A DNA stretch of 33,007 nucleotides from a virus. The stretch is from IMG/VR virus record IMGVR_UViG_3300048672_000599, positions 1-33,007 of that record; one strand, written 5' to 3'. The position numbers were made by a program, and so were the translations under genes. The notes beneath the pieces were generated by a model. It worked only from the letters and a program-made list of their open reading frames with translations. It searched no databases and was not told where the DNA came from. Below, piece after piece: positions 7,680 through 17,079 of this stretch. Position 1 is the stretch's first letter, and each line of letters opens with the position of its first letter.

Positions 7680-10600
7680 ATGTCAAAAATCGCCGCATTT
7701 AATAATGTAGGGTCTGCAGGGGTTATTCAGGATTTATCTCCAGAGAGGCTTCCAGCTAATGACGAAAATGGATTTGCTTGGTCTTCTATAGAAAATTGTC
7801 GGCCAAAATCTGGAGAAATAGCAAAAATACCTGGATATTCATCTCTATTTTCAACATCTATCGCCCCATGGGAGGTGGTGCAAGTTTTTGATGTCGATCA
7901 ACCTGTTTATTTTTACATGTCAGGGACTCAAATTTACTTATACAGGCAATTGCAACATTACAATATGACACGGGTACTGGCTGGTTGGAACACTATTAAT
8001 GTTGGCAGCAATAAAACAGGTAGCGATCTTCCATTTGCCGCTAACAAAGCAAAGGTAATTGTTGATGTTGGGGGTGGCAAGACTGGTGCATCAGCAACAG
8101 GCTGGATTAGCAATGCAACCAACCATCTTGGCAATCTTAAAATTGACGGTGTTGATTATCCTATCTCGATAACCGGCAGCGCAGCACAAACCTATACAAC
8201 CCTTATTTCTCAAATAAATACCGACATTGGGGCTGTAGCAACAGCATCACTTGATGGCAATGGCAATTTATTGTTTACGTGTGACGTAAGCACAGCAAAC
8301 GCAACCAGCATGGTTTTAACTGACACTGGCTCAGGCATTACCAGATCATGGGCGCTTTTGACTGGATATGTATCGATTGGCTCAGCGACAACGCACAATT
8401 TGTCAGCTACCGTCACTATCGATGGCGGCGCTCCGCAAACCTTGGCAACACAGTCGCTACAAAACGCCAACTACACAGATTTTATTGCTGGGCTTAATTC
8501 GCAATTTACGGGCGGGACACTGACTTTGACAGGTGGAAATTTACGCATTACAACAGCGGGAATTTTGAGGACAGCAAGTGTATCAATATCTGACACCAAC
8601 CTATTTAGTTCATTGACAGGCTATACATCGATAACCAACACGGCAACAGATGACATTCCCTATTCGACACCAACAACAAATAGTTGGAACACATCATTAT
8701 TAAACAATATTCCTGTTTTTAATAACGGGTTCGATGACCCTCAATATTGGCCTTCTCCAAGAGCAACTACAACTATGTTGCAAACGTTGCAAAACTGGCC
8801 GAATGGAACAAAATGCTTAATTATGAGGGCATTTAAAGCGTATTTAATTGCACTGAATATAACTGACGCTGGTGGGACTAGATACCCGTCTAAAGTAAAA
8901 TGGAGTGGTTCAGCACTCCCTGGAGCCTTGCCGACTACCTGGGATATTACGGATGTAACCGCAGATGCCGGTGAGCAGTCTTTAAGCGACTCGCTTGGGC
9001 AAATAGTTGATGCCTCTACATTAGGTAATGACCTAATAATTTATAAGCAAAATTCAACTTATAAAATGAGTTATGTAGGGGGGTCAAAAATATTTTCCAT
9101 ACAGATGCTATTTTCTGGCATAGGCGCATTATCCATGAATTGCTCAGTAGAAATAGGAAACCAACATTTTGTAGTGACCTCAGAAGATATAATTATTCAC
9201 AATGGTGCAGAATATAAAAGCATTATCGATGGGCGTAATAGAAAATGGTTTTTCAAAAATTTAAATCGAGCCTATTCATACAGAACTAGATGTGTTGTTA
9301 ATTATGATTCAACTGAGGTATGGGTATGTTATCCGAGCTCATCGAGTCAATACATTGATAGCGCATTAATCTATAATTATGAATCAAATGTTTGGTGTAA
9401 GCGCCAACTCCCAAGTATTTACAATATGTTTTCCGCTATTTTTGATGCGGGAGCCCCTCCTACAATCAACGGAAGCTCAGCCTTTAATGCACCAGCTCCT
9501 ACCTCCGCTTTAACAGTAAATGTTTTAGCATATGGGGCAATTGGCAACGGAATTACTGATGATACTGCGGCTATTCAATCAGCAATAAACGCTGTTCAAG
9601 GTTCGGGAGGAACAGTAATAATAGGTAATGGCACATATCTAGTTAACCCAGAGCAAGGGTCGAGTCTTGCAATTACTGGCGCAATGACATTGAAAATGTC
9701 AGATGGCGCAATTTTAAAAGCAAAGACTAGCAGTGCAACACATTACGATATTTTGCGGATTGAATCGGCGTCAAATGTAAATATTATCGGAGGCATATTG
9801 CAGGGTGAGCGATACACGCATATTGGGAGCACAGGAGAGTGGGGGTTTGGACTTGGTATTTATGCATCATCAAATGTTTATGTTGAAAATACGATAGCAA
9901 AAGACTGTTGGGGAGATGGATTCTATATTACGGATAATCATGGTATAGGTGGAAGCAACCCATCAACTAACATAACTTTAGACAACGTAACAGCAGATTA
10001 TTGTAGAAGGAATGGAATTTCTTTAATTTGTTCTAATGGTGTCCTTATCAAAGATAGTTTTCTAAAAAATACAGGCGGCACTAATCCACAATACGGGATA
10101 GACATAGAGCCGAATACAGGAGAATCAAATAATAATGTCGTTGTTGATAATTGTACTTTCATTAATAATGCTGCGGGCTCGCTTTCGGTTTTCGGACAAA
10201 ATAATACAAATTTAGTGGTTAACAACAATAAAATGTATGGTGGCACAGGAGGATACATATTATTAATAAGTGATGCTGATAACGGCATGTATTCAAACAA
10301 CATAATAACCTCAATATGGCGCGGTGTTGAATTTAGGGGAGCGACAACGGGAAACACACTATTAAATAATAATATCTGTGCTACTTCCTTAACAATATCA
10401 AATCTAGGAACTAATATTTCAACTGGAAATACGCTGTCAAATGGTTCTTGTACAGTAGGAGACCCAGCTGACGCGATTGCAATTATGCACGCTGGTGGTT
10501 CTGAGATAATAAATACAGCTAATAGAATTATTGATTATGATGCAAGTAGCAATACATCAAGGCGATTGTTTGCAGGTATCCCGGAAAATTTAGGTATTTT

Positions 10601-10958
10601 CATTTTTGATTCTGAAACTTCCGATACAGATAACGGCTCCGCTATGATAGCGCTAGTTGAACGCATTGATTTGCCGTTGGAGCCAGAACAGCTTATAAAA
10701 ACAGTTAAGAGAGTATGGGTTAGGGCAGGCTCTAGGATAAAATCGCCTTCTCCTTTGCAGGTTTATGTAGGCCATGCGATGAGAAAAAATGAACCAATAA
10801 CCTGGGATGGCCCATTTCTATTTAACATTTTATCAGATAATTACATAAACTGTTTTTCGACCGGAAGATATATATCAATAAGATTTAAATCAACGACAAA
10901 TACTGACTGGAATTTACAGGGTTTCGATCTTGAGTATGATACAAAAGGCCGATTTTGA
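7680..10958 (+). CDS. Tail nozzle-like protein with inserted beta-helix domain (1092 aa)
   Basis: Residues 1-590 follow a recognisable pattern of phage tail tube/nozzle-like proteins. Diagnostic parts are an early 'NCRPKSGEIAKIPGY', then 'VKWSGSALPGALPTTWD', 'GQIVDASTLGNDLIIYKQ', 'VTSEDIIIHNGAEYKSIIDGR' and 'NYESNVWCKRQLP'. About residues 612-925 switch to a right-handed parallel beta-helix, opening with the pectate-lyase-type 'AYGAIGNGITDDTAAIQSAI' motif and continuing with N-rich coils (VDNCTFINNAAGS, VVNNNKMYGGTGG). From about 926 the tail protein resumes and closes with 'GRYISIRFKSTTNTDWNLQG', the usual family ending. The helix domain thus seems inserted into a loop and could bind or cleave a surface polysaccharide. 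Catalytic residues cannot be assigned by eye. Confidence 0.82.
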   Translation: MSKIAAFNNVGSAGVIQDLSPERLPANDENGFAWSSIENCRPKSGEIAKIPGYSSLFSTSIAPWEVVQVFDVDQPVYFYMSGTQIYLYRQLQHYNMTRVLAGWNTINVGSNKTGSDLPFAANKAKVIVDVGGGKTGASATGWISNATNHLGNLKIDGVDYPISITGSAAQTYTTLISQINTDIGAVATASLDGNGNLLFTCDVSTANATSMVLTDTGSGITRSWALLTGYVSIGSATTHNLSATVTIDGGAPQTLATQSLQNANYTDFIAGLNSQFTGGTLTLTGGNLRITTAGILRTASVSISDTNLFSSLTGYTSITNTATDDIPYSTPTTNSWNTSLLNNIPVFNNGFDDPQYWPSPRATTTMLQTLQNWPNGTKCLIMRAFKAYLIALNITDAGGTRYPSKVKWSGSALPGALPTTWDITDVTADAGEQSLSDSLGQIVDASTLGNDLIIYKQNSTYKMSYVGGSKIFSIQMLFSGIGALSMNCSVEIGNQHFVVTSEDIIIHNGAEYKSIIDGRNRKWFFKNLNRAYSYRTRCVVNYDSTEVWVCYPSSSSQYIDSALIYNYESNVWCKRQLPSIYNMFSAIFDAGAPPTINGSSAFNAPAPTSALTVNVLAYGAIGNGITDDTAAIQSAINAVQGSGGTVIIGNGTYLVNPEQGSSLAITGAMTLKMSDGAILKAKTSSATHYDILRIESASNVNIIGGILQGERYTHIGSTGEWGFGLGIYASSNVYVENTIAKDCWGDGFYITDNHGIGGSNPSTNITLDNVTADYCRRNGISLICSNGVLIKDSFLKNTGGTNPQYGIDIEPNTGESNNNVVVDNCTFINNAAGSLSVFGQNNTNLVVNNNKMYGGTGGYILLISDADNGMYSNNIITSIWRGVEFRGATTGNTLLNNNICATSLTISNLGTNISTGNTLSNGSCTVGDPADAIAIMHAGGSEIINTANRIIDYDASSNTSRRLFAGIPENLGIFIFDSETSDTDNGSAMIALVERIDLPLEPEQLIKTVKRVWVRAGSRIKSPSPLQVYVGHAMRKNEPITWDGPFLFNILSDNYINCFSTGRYISIRFKSTTNTDWNLQGFDLEYDTKGRF

Positions 10959-11209
10959 TGATTGATTACACACCCTCTCCAGTTCCTACAGATACGGCAT
11001 CAATACCCTCCTATCTGAAAAATGAATTTAATAAAATTGCACTATGCTTACAGCATGGCCCGAATAATTTGATAAAAACTTATGTCGCACCTGACAAGCC
11101 GAGAGACGGAGACCTTAAATACTCGGATGGTGTGCACTGGAACCCCGGTTCTGGTGTCGGCATTTATTATTACAAGGCCAGCGCTTCAGCCTGGATATTT
11201 TTAGGATAA
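10958..11209 (+). CDS. Small conserved tail-region protein (83 aa)
   Basis: The sequence 'VPTDTASIPSYLKNEFNKIA' followed by 'YVAPDKPRDGDLKYSDGVHWNPGSG' and a closing 'GIYYYKASASAWIFLG' belongs to a family of small proteins common in podovirus tail clusters, right after the nozzle-type gene. The chosen start is the ATG at 10958, which overlaps the nozzle stop (TGATG); a TTG one codon upstream is also open but unneeded. The domain resembles small trimeric beta caps, but function is unknown. Confidence 0.75.
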   Translation: MIDYTPSPVPTDTASIPSYLKNEFNKIALCLQHGPNNLIKTYVAPDKPRDGDLKYSDGVHWNPGSGVGIYYYKASASAWIFLG

Positions 11210-11212
11210 ATT

Positions 11213-11911
11213 ATGGCACTATTACAACCGAATGGAATGACTAACCCTGGTGCCGGAGGCAGTGAAGTCTATAACTTAGGCCAGGGATACGTTTTTAAAC
11301 AAGGTGACGGCAGTTTTAGCAGGACATACGACCCAAACAGCCAGTTTACCGCCCCGATAGCGGAGACACCAGAACATGCAATGATGAAATATCAAAATCG
11401 CATGGCAGGGTATCAGCAGGGGCATGCTAAAGACTTGCAGCGTCAATTATTTGACTTATATTTTCCAAAGGGGCAGCAAAAGATAGATGGAAAAGACCAG
11501 CGCCCAGACATGCAAGCATTTATTGGCCAGCAAAAACAGCCAGGACAAAGGCAGCCAATTGACATACAAGCATTAATGCAGCAGATACAGCGCAGCGGGC
11601 TTGCAAGTCAAATGCAACCATTCCACAAACAAGCGCCAGTTTATATGCAGCACGCGGCAGACCCTAACGCCAACATTTACATGCAGAATGGCTCGCCGAT
11701 GACGATGATACCAGGGCAGGGCGGAGCATGGCAAAAGTCTTATGGGGTGCCATACAACCCAGGAACAAACCCTAATCCAACAGCGGTTGGGTTTAACCCT
11801 GCTTTGCCAAGATTAGCGCCAACTCCTGTACCTGTTGGCGGGGTTCCAAATAACCCGGCTAACGCATGGTCTGGGCAACGTATCGTAACACAGCCACTGA
11901 GGGTGGGGTAA
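11213..11911 (+). CDS. Gln/Pro-rich virion-region protein (232 aa)
   Basis: The protein is unusually rich in Gln, Pro, Met and Gly ('GQQKQPGQRQPIDIQALMQQIQRS', 'QNGSPMTMIPGQGGAWQK', 'GTNPNPTAVGFNPALPRLAPTP'), with little predicted globular structure after residue 90. No known domain is recognised. Its place in the row of internal/ejection protein genes suggests a packaged virion protein. The ATG follows taggataaatt. Its stop overlaps the next start by one base (TAATG). Confidence 0.65.
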   Translation: MALLQPNGMTNPGAGGSEVYNLGQGYVFKQGDGSFSRTYDPNSQFTAPIAETPEHAMMKYQNRMAGYQQGHAKDLQRQLFDLYFPKGQQKIDGKDQRPDMQAFIGQQKQPGQRQPIDIQALMQQIQRSGLASQMQPFHKQAPVYMQHAADPNANIYMQNGSPMTMIPGQGGAWQKSYGVPYNPGTNPNPTAVGFNPALPRLAPTPVPVGGVPNNPANAWSGQRIVTQPLRVG

Positions 11912-12675
11912 TGTCTAGCACTGGGCAAATGGGCATAAACGGCTCACAGCAACAAGGCAATTTTGGTGGTGTTGTTCCGGGCTATATGGGCGCATCAGAT
12001 ATACCAAGAAACATGGGCGCTAATAAAATTGGGGGTGTTCATGGCCCTATCCAGCAAGCCAGTCAAAATATAAACCAGCAAAATGGATTTACGCCATTCG
12101 ACTATCAACAAATTATGGGTTCAAAAGACCCTTATGTTCCAGGGATGCAATTTGGGGCTCAAATAAATCCCGGAACACAAGGCCATAATGGGCAAATAAG
12201 AGGACAGACCTTTAATACCGGCAATGGCTATAATCCATCAATAACAATCGGTCAAATGCAGCAAGAAAGCAATGCTGGAAATTTTCAACATTTACCCGAT
12301 TGGATGAATGGAATTTATCAAAATTACACGCCTTGGCTGTCACAAGATTCGCTTGCAAGTAACATGAACAGCGCACCAAAAAACGCAACAGCTGAGCTAT
12401 ATAAAGCAGTGATAGACTCTGGTGGTGGATTTGGTGGGCTTAACAACGATATTTTTAGGCAGGGGCTTGGCTATGCAGGCGCAGCAGATCATAGCGGGGG
12501 AGCAATGAGAAGAAACCCTGGTTTTGATTTTGGCGTAAACAGTGAAATTCCGACAAGGCTTAACCAATTGCAGCGTTATTTGTCGACTCAAGAAAATACA
12601 ATGGCCGCAAACGGAAGGCCAATAATGCCAGGACAGCAACCAGTAGCAGAATTGCAAAGAGGGTTATTTACATGA
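11911..12675 (+). CDS. Gly/Gln/Asn-rich virion-region protein (254 aa)
   Basis: I chose the ATG at 11911 because it overlaps the previous stop (TAATG) and is preceded by gagggtggggt; a GTG/ATG-type start 45 bases upstream would run inside the preceding gene. The N-terminal half is low-complexity Gly/Gln/Asn (GINGSQQQGNFGGVVPGYMG). The C-terminal half has a more ordered 'QQESNAGNFQHLPDWMNGIYQNYTPWLSQD' and 'TAELYKAVIDSGGGFGGLNNDIFRQGLGYAGA' segment. No recognised domain. Likely co-expressed with the following paralogous pair, whose first ATG overlaps its stop (ATGA). Confidence 0.62.
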   Translation: MSSTGQMGINGSQQQGNFGGVVPGYMGASDIPRNMGANKIGGVHGPIQQASQNINQQNGFTPFDYQQIMGSKDPYVPGMQFGAQINPGTQGHNGQIRGQTFNTGNGYNPSITIGQMQQESNAGNFQHLPDWMNGIYQNYTPWLSQDSLASNMNSAPKNATAELYKAVIDSGGGFGGLNNDIFRQGLGYAGAADHSGGAMRRNPGFDFGVNSEIPTRLNQLQRYLSTQENTMAANGRPIMPGQQPVAELQRGLFT

Positions 12676-13847
12676 GCAGCTTGGGAAATAGCGGAACGGT
12701 ATCCGGACAGACGCAGCAGGCGGGAACAGAAACGCAAACAAATAACCCGTGGGCCGCGTCAGTTCCGTATTTGGGCGACATATTAAGTGAGGCTCAGCGC
12801 TTAAATACGCTTGGCGGGCAATCTTATACGCCCTGGGGGCAGGTAGCAAACCAAACACAAGACCAAGCAGCATATCAAGCTGGCATTAGAGATTACGTAA
12901 ACGCACCGGGCACTCAAAAATTCATGAGCAGCGGAAGTGATGCCATTAAAAACCTGATGACTCAGGTTGGCAGCGGTGGAGCACTCGGGCAGGTTGGTAA
13001 TGCGGGGGCTGGAAAGCTAGCAGGATTGGTTACAAACAACAATCTTTATGACCCTGGGCAAGCAACTAACCAGATGATGTACGGAGACACCATAAACCCT
13101 TACTTGGGTAAAAATGTTGATGCTGCCCTGCAATCGCAGGTCCAGGGATTTAACATAAATACCCTTCCCGGACTGCGGCGTGAGGCCATCGGTGATGGCT
13201 CGTATGGCTCTACTCGAAACATGCAGACTGAGGGCATGGCAGCTGGAGCGCTCGATAAGCAAATGATGGACACTGCCGGCGGAATGTATCAGGATGCCTA
13301 TAATACAGCCGAGGGCAATCGAATTAACGCGCTTGGCATTGGTTCAGACCAAGCCATTACCCAGGCAAAACTTATCCAGCAAATTATGGATAATGCAAGC
13401 GCTAACAGCATGTCATCGTCAGGAGCTGCACTGGCTCATTTGCCGGGAATGATTAACGCGCCGCTTGACCTTTTAGCGGCTCAGAATACGGCTGGTGGCC
13501 AGCAATTCAATCAGAACCAGGCGCAGCTTGATGATGCTACTAACCGTTTTAATTTTGACCAGACTCAGCCTTGGGATTCCTTGTCAAAATTTGCAGCGAT
13601 CATAAATTCTCAGGCAGGGCTTGGCGGCTCAAGTGTTCAAACTGGATTTTCTACGATGCCGCAAGTGTCCGGAGCGGCTAACGCAGCAGGGCTTGGAACA
13701 AGTGCGCTTGGACTATTGCTTAGCATGTATGGAAAAGGCGACTCAACAGGCAGCGGCAACGGAAATATAAACCCAAACTACAATGTAAGCACAAAACAAG
13801 CAATCAGCAACTCAATTACTCCAACCTTTAAAGGTGCAAGCGTATGA
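12672..13847 (+). CDS. Virion/ejection-type protein, paralogue A (391 aa)
   Basis: The N-terminal block 'NPWAASVPYLGDILSEAQRLNTLGGQSYTPWGQVANQT' resembles a family of phage internal/tail-associated virion proteins with 'PYL..l...A..ly..G...Y.pg..va..' signatures. It shares this block, 'GIRDYVNAPGTQ', 'LAGLVTNNNLYDP' and 'LLAAQNTAGGQQFNQNQAQLDDATNRFNFDQTQPW' with the next gene, so the two arose by tandem duplication. The C-terminus has a short hydrophobic 'AAGLGTSALGLLLSMYG' segment that may contact membranes. ATG overlaps the previous stop and follows agagggttattt. Confidence 0.7.
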   Translation: MSSLGNSGTVSGQTQQAGTETQTNNPWAASVPYLGDILSEAQRLNTLGGQSYTPWGQVANQTQDQAAYQAGIRDYVNAPGTQKFMSSGSDAIKNLMTQVGSGGALGQVGNAGAGKLAGLVTNNNLYDPGQATNQMMYGDTINPYLGKNVDAALQSQVQGFNINTLPGLRREAIGDGSYGSTRNMQTEGMAAGALDKQMMDTAGGMYQDAYNTAEGNRINALGIGSDQAITQAKLIQQIMDNASANSMSSSGAALAHLPGMINAPLDLLAAQNTAGGQQFNQNQAQLDDATNRFNFDQTQPWDSLSKFAAIINSQAGLGGSSVQTGFSTMPQVSGAANAAGLGTSALGLLLSMYGKGDSTGSGNGNINPNYNVSTKQAISNSITPTFKGASV

Positions 13848-14893
13848 CCGCGCAAGTTCCAGCGACAACAAGCAGCACAGTTCAACAGGCTCCATGGGCT
13901 GGATTAATTCCGTATCTTGGCTCTAACATGAGCGAGGCGCAGCGGCTTTATAACCTTGGCAATCAAGCATACACACCGTGGGGACAGGTAGCGAATCAGA
14001 CACCCGACCAGATTGCGGCATTAAGGGGCATACGCGATTACGTTAACGCACCCGGAACTCAAGGCTTACTTCAGTCTCAATCAGGGCTTGTTAGCGGGTT
14101 GCTGAGCGGTAATGCTGGCTATAACCCGCAAATGCAGATAGGTGGGATGGGCGCGCCAAAGCTTGCAGGGTTTGTTAGCAATAATACGCTTGCTGACCCA
14201 ACATCTGGTCTCAACCGGATGATGTACCAGAATACAACAGACCCGTCTTTAGTAGCAAATATTGGGCAAGCTTTAGATTCAGTAGGAAAAAACCTTGCAA
14301 GCGCGCATGGTGTGCAGGGCTTTGGCGCACAAATAGCAGAAAATGCACACGCCTTAAATCAACAAAATGCCGTAAACAGTCTTTTTGGCCATGCTTATGA
14401 TACTCAGCAAACAAACAAATTAAAAGGCATACAGTTAAGCAATAACTGGCAAAATAACCAAGCTGGAATGATTGCAGACCTGCTTAATTCCGGCGATAGA
14501 AATAAGTTGCAATCAGTTGAGCAGGGCTTAAGCGGGTTCGATTCAGCATTAAAGACGCCGCTTTCATTGCTCGCGGCACAAGGGGCGGCTGGCGATCAAC
14601 AGCAGGCGTATAATCAGGCGCAATTAACTGACGCAACGAATAGATTTAGCTTCGATCAAGCGCAGCCTTGGCAAAATTTAGCTAGATACAGCGATTTAGT
14701 ATCGCCAATAGCATCAATGGGGAAAACAGTAACTAATATTAATACTGCCCCACCAGTGCAGCAGGGCAATAAATTAATGGGTGCAGCAGGAGGGTTAATG
14801 GCAGGCGCAGGCGCAGGTGCAAGCGTTGGTGGGCCTTGGGGCGCTGTAATTGGAGGCGCAGCTGGTGCAGCAATGGGCTACTTTTCAAAATAA
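13844..14893 (+). CDS. Virion/ejection-type protein, paralogue B with glycine zipper (349 aa)
   Basis: This is a paralogue of the preceding gene: 'LIPYLGSNMSEAQRLYNLGNQAYTPWGQVANQTPDQIA', 'GIRDYVNAPGTQ', 'LAGFVSNNTLADP' and 'SLLAAQGAAGDQQQAYNQAQLTDATNRFSFDQAQPW' all align. Its C-terminus (about residues 310-349) is different: a Gly/Ala zipper of small residues (AAGGLMAGAGAGASVGG, then VIGGAAGAAMGYF), typical of membrane-inserting phage ejection proteins. It overlaps its neighbour by 4 bases. A role in forming a DNA channel through the host envelope is inference from this zipper and the context. Confidence 0.72.
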   Translation: MTAQVPATTSSTVQQAPWAGLIPYLGSNMSEAQRLYNLGNQAYTPWGQVANQTPDQIAALRGIRDYVNAPGTQGLLQSQSGLVSGLLSGNAGYNPQMQIGGMGAPKLAGFVSNNTLADPTSGLNRMMYQNTTDPSLVANIGQALDSVGKNLASAHGVQGFGAQIAENAHALNQQNAVNSLFGHAYDTQQTNKLKGIQLSNNWQNNQAGMIADLLNSGDRNKLQSVEQGLSGFDSALKTPLSLLAAQGAAGDQQQAYNQAQLTDATNRFSFDQAQPWQNLARYSDLVSPIASMGKTVTNINTAPPVQQGNKLMGAAGGLMAGAGAGASVGGPWGAVIGGAAGAAMGYFSK

Positions 14894-14902
14894 GGAATAA
14901 AA

Positions 14903-15994
14903 ATGCCAGACTTTAGCAATATGACAACAGCGACCAAGCCAGGATGGGCTCCCGAAATGGCCGATGTAATAGCCAACAGGGACACGACCTATAAAAATTG
15001 GGATAAATTCATCAATGCCGACTCGACCGGCTGGAATATTCCGGTAACGCCAGAATTGCTCAAGATTCTTGGCAAAAATCAGGACTTAGTTTACATGAAG
15101 GGCGCGGCGGAGGCTGACCCAAACAATGTTACTGGCTCAAACTGGCTTAATTATGGCGGTCAGTATACAGATGCTTACAAGCAGCAGATGCTGCAAAAGC
15201 TTATTGATTATTACAAGGGCTCAGCAGAGCACAGTAAGGCGGCAAACGGCAGTCCGCTTGTCGGACAGTTCCTTAATCCGCAAAACATTTACGACCAGGG
15301 CATGAAGGGCAACACTTATTTGCCTGGGGATGCCTTGCAATCAGTGAATATTGCCCAGGCTCGTGATTCAATTGATTCCGTCAGGCGTCAATTCGGCAAT
15401 GAGATTGCAGATAAATTTGCCGAGTTTGTGCAGTCAGAGATAGCAAGCGCCAGGCCAGACGCAACCACGGCCAAGAATTTACCGGCGCAGCAAAAGGCGA
15501 TTATTGACCAGCTTGGAAAGCCAGTGTCAGCACCTGTCAATTCAGCGAACTGGGGCGCTATCCACGGCCCTAATCCGCAAAACTCAAGCCTGACTCCCCC
15601 TACCACTATAGATGGCGTGTACCGACAGATTCTAGGCCGGGAACCGGATGCGGAAGGCAAGGCTTTCTGGGAGTCTCAACTTCAACAAGGGAATATTACC
15701 CCGCAAAACATGGCGGCAAAGATCGCTGAATCGGCTAGCAATTTTGACATATCTCAGTATAAAGGCCCAGTTCCGCAAGACATTTTGATTCAGTCAATTA
15801 ATAATGCAAAAACATATCTTGGCACTGGTAATCAGCCTGGATTACTACAAAAAACCTTGTTGCCGCCAGCAGCACCAGCAGCGCCAGCGCCAATAACGCC
15901 TGTTAATGCCCCACAGTTTAGCGGTTTATTCAGCGCACAAGCGCCAGCAGCAAACACTAATGTTCAGGCCGCAAGCCTTTTTGGAGTAAAATGA
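14903..15994 (+). CDS. Virion-region protein with DUF4214 domain (363 aa)
   Basis: Residues about 236-280, 'IDGVYRQILGREPDAEGKAF' followed by WESQLQQGNIT and AAKIAESASNF, match DUF4214, a roughly 45-residue helical module known from bacterial surface proteins and some phage virion proteins. The N-terminal 200 residues are helical and unrecognised; the C-terminal 60 are a Pro/Ala linker (PPAAPAAPAPITP) followed by a short tail. ATG follows aaggaataaaa, a strong ribosome binding site. It overlaps the next gene by ATGA and lies between the glycine-zipper protein and the lysozyme ejection protein, so it is probably another internal protein. Confidence 0.7.
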   Translation: MPDFSNMTTATKPGWAPEMADVIANRDTTYKNWDKFINADSTGWNIPVTPELLKILGKNQDLVYMKGAAEADPNNVTGSNWLNYGGQYTDAYKQQMLQKLIDYYKGSAEHSKAANGSPLVGQFLNPQNIYDQGMKGNTYLPGDALQSVNIAQARDSIDSVRRQFGNEIADKFAEFVQSEIASARPDATTAKNLPAQQKAIIDQLGKPVSAPVNSANWGAIHGPNPQNSSLTPPTTIDGVYRQILGREPDAEGKAFWESQLQQGNITPQNMAAKIAESASNFDISQYKGPVPQDILIQSINNAKTYLGTGNQPGLLQKTLLPPAAPAAPAPITPVNAPQFSGLFSAQAPAANTNVQAASLFGVK

Positions 15995-17079
15995 TGAGTG
16001 AGAATATTTTTCGTGACCCTGCTTTCGCAAGATTCCTGATGAGCATGGGCGCTGGCATGATGGGCCAGCCTACACTTGGCAAGGGCTTAACTAGCGGAAT
16101 GCAGGCGGGAGTTATGTCATATATGAATGACATGACCGACGAAGAAAAGCGCAAACACCAGCAGCAGCTTTTGAAAGATGAGCAGCAGGGCCGTTTGTCA
16201 TTGCTGAATACCGAGTACGGCTATAAAAACCAAGCTGCTCAGGATGAAGCAAGCAGCAAACAGGAACAGTTAAAAATAGCAGGGGCGGCAATAGCGGCTC
16301 AGGCTGAAGCAAGCGGAGTGCAATTTAGTCCACTATTCAAAGCTGCGCTTGAGGCTGGTGACGAAACAGCCATTAAGTCAGGTCAGGATGCCATAGACAG
16401 GAATGAAAAGGCCAAGATTGATGTAACGGTTAAAGGAATGGATAGGGCCGCTGACAGTTCTGAGTTTGACCGCAGGTTTTCTATACAGAATCCGGGTGGA
16501 ATTGAAACCCCTGAGCAAAAAGCGGCAAGAGAACAAGCTCTATGGTTATCAAGAAACGCTATCACTGACACGCAGCAAACTAAGCGCCAACTTGAGCAAG
16601 ATAGGATGGCTAGAGAGGCATGGATGCAGCAAAATGACTTCTCGCGCAATCAGGCAAAAAATGACGCGGCAATGGCAGCATCAGACAAAAAATCGTCAGA
16701 TGCTAACGACACTTTGTCTATACTTGAGGAAGTTAAGAAAATCTTACCTACTGCGACAAGTAGCCTGGTAGGGTCAAAGGTCGATCAAGGCTTAGCGGCA
16801 GTTGGCTTGAGTACCAGCGGTGCTGACGCATCTACTCAATTAAAAATATTAGGTAACTCATTAGTTATGAAAGTTCCGCGGATGCAGGGGCCACAATCAG
16901 ACAAAGACGTTCAGCTTTACAAGGAGGCCGCAGGTAATATTGGAGATGAGACTAAGCCGATAAGCCAGCGCATGGCGGCTGTTTCTACCATAGAAAAGCT
17001 TAATAAAAAATACGCCACAGTTAATTCTTCGACAGGCGGGGCACGTCCTGGTTACGTGCCATTCCGAATGGGTAAATAA
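15994..17079 (+). CDS. Internal virion/ejection protein (361 aa)
   Basis: The C-terminal part 'LKILGNSLVMKVPRMQGPQSDKDVQLYKEAAGNIGD' is a strongly conserved signature of phage internal or ejection proteins (pattern: K-x-P-R-M-x-G-P-Q-S-D-x-D). The preceding 200 residues are long charged coiled coil with many Gln, Ala and Lys. The N-terminus has a Met/Gly-rich segment (ARFLMSMGAGMMGQPTLGKG). Two ATGs lie in tandem (15991 and 15994); the second has better spacing from GGAG at 15983. The next gene starts right after its stop. Confidence 0.75.
   Translation: MSENIFRDPAFARFLMSMGAGMMGQPTLGKGLTSGMQAGVMSYMNDMTDEEKRKHQQQLLKDEQQGRLSLLNTEYGYKNQAAQDEASSKQEQLKIAGAAIAAQAEASGVQFSPLFKAALEAGDETAIKSGQDAIDRNEKAKIDVTVKGMDRAADSSEFDRRFSIQNPGGIETPEQKAAREQALWLSRNAITDTQQTKRQLEQDRMAREAWMQQNDFSRNQAKNDAAMAASDKKSSDANDTLSILEEVKKILPTATSSLVGSKVDQGLAAVGLSTSGADASTQLKILGNSLVMKVPRMQGPQSDKDVQLYKEAAGNIGDETKPISQRMAAVSTIEKLNKKYATVNSSTGGARPGYVPFRMGK

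Noticed and set aside
7680-10958. Possible diversity-generating element at the beta-helix region
   Set aside because: No reverse transcriptase or template-like repeat is present in the window.
16466-16771. Same-strand 101-codon frame inside the ejection protein gene
   Set aside because: It lies wholly inside a well-supported coiled-coil gene, lacks a ribosome binding site and has unnatural composition.
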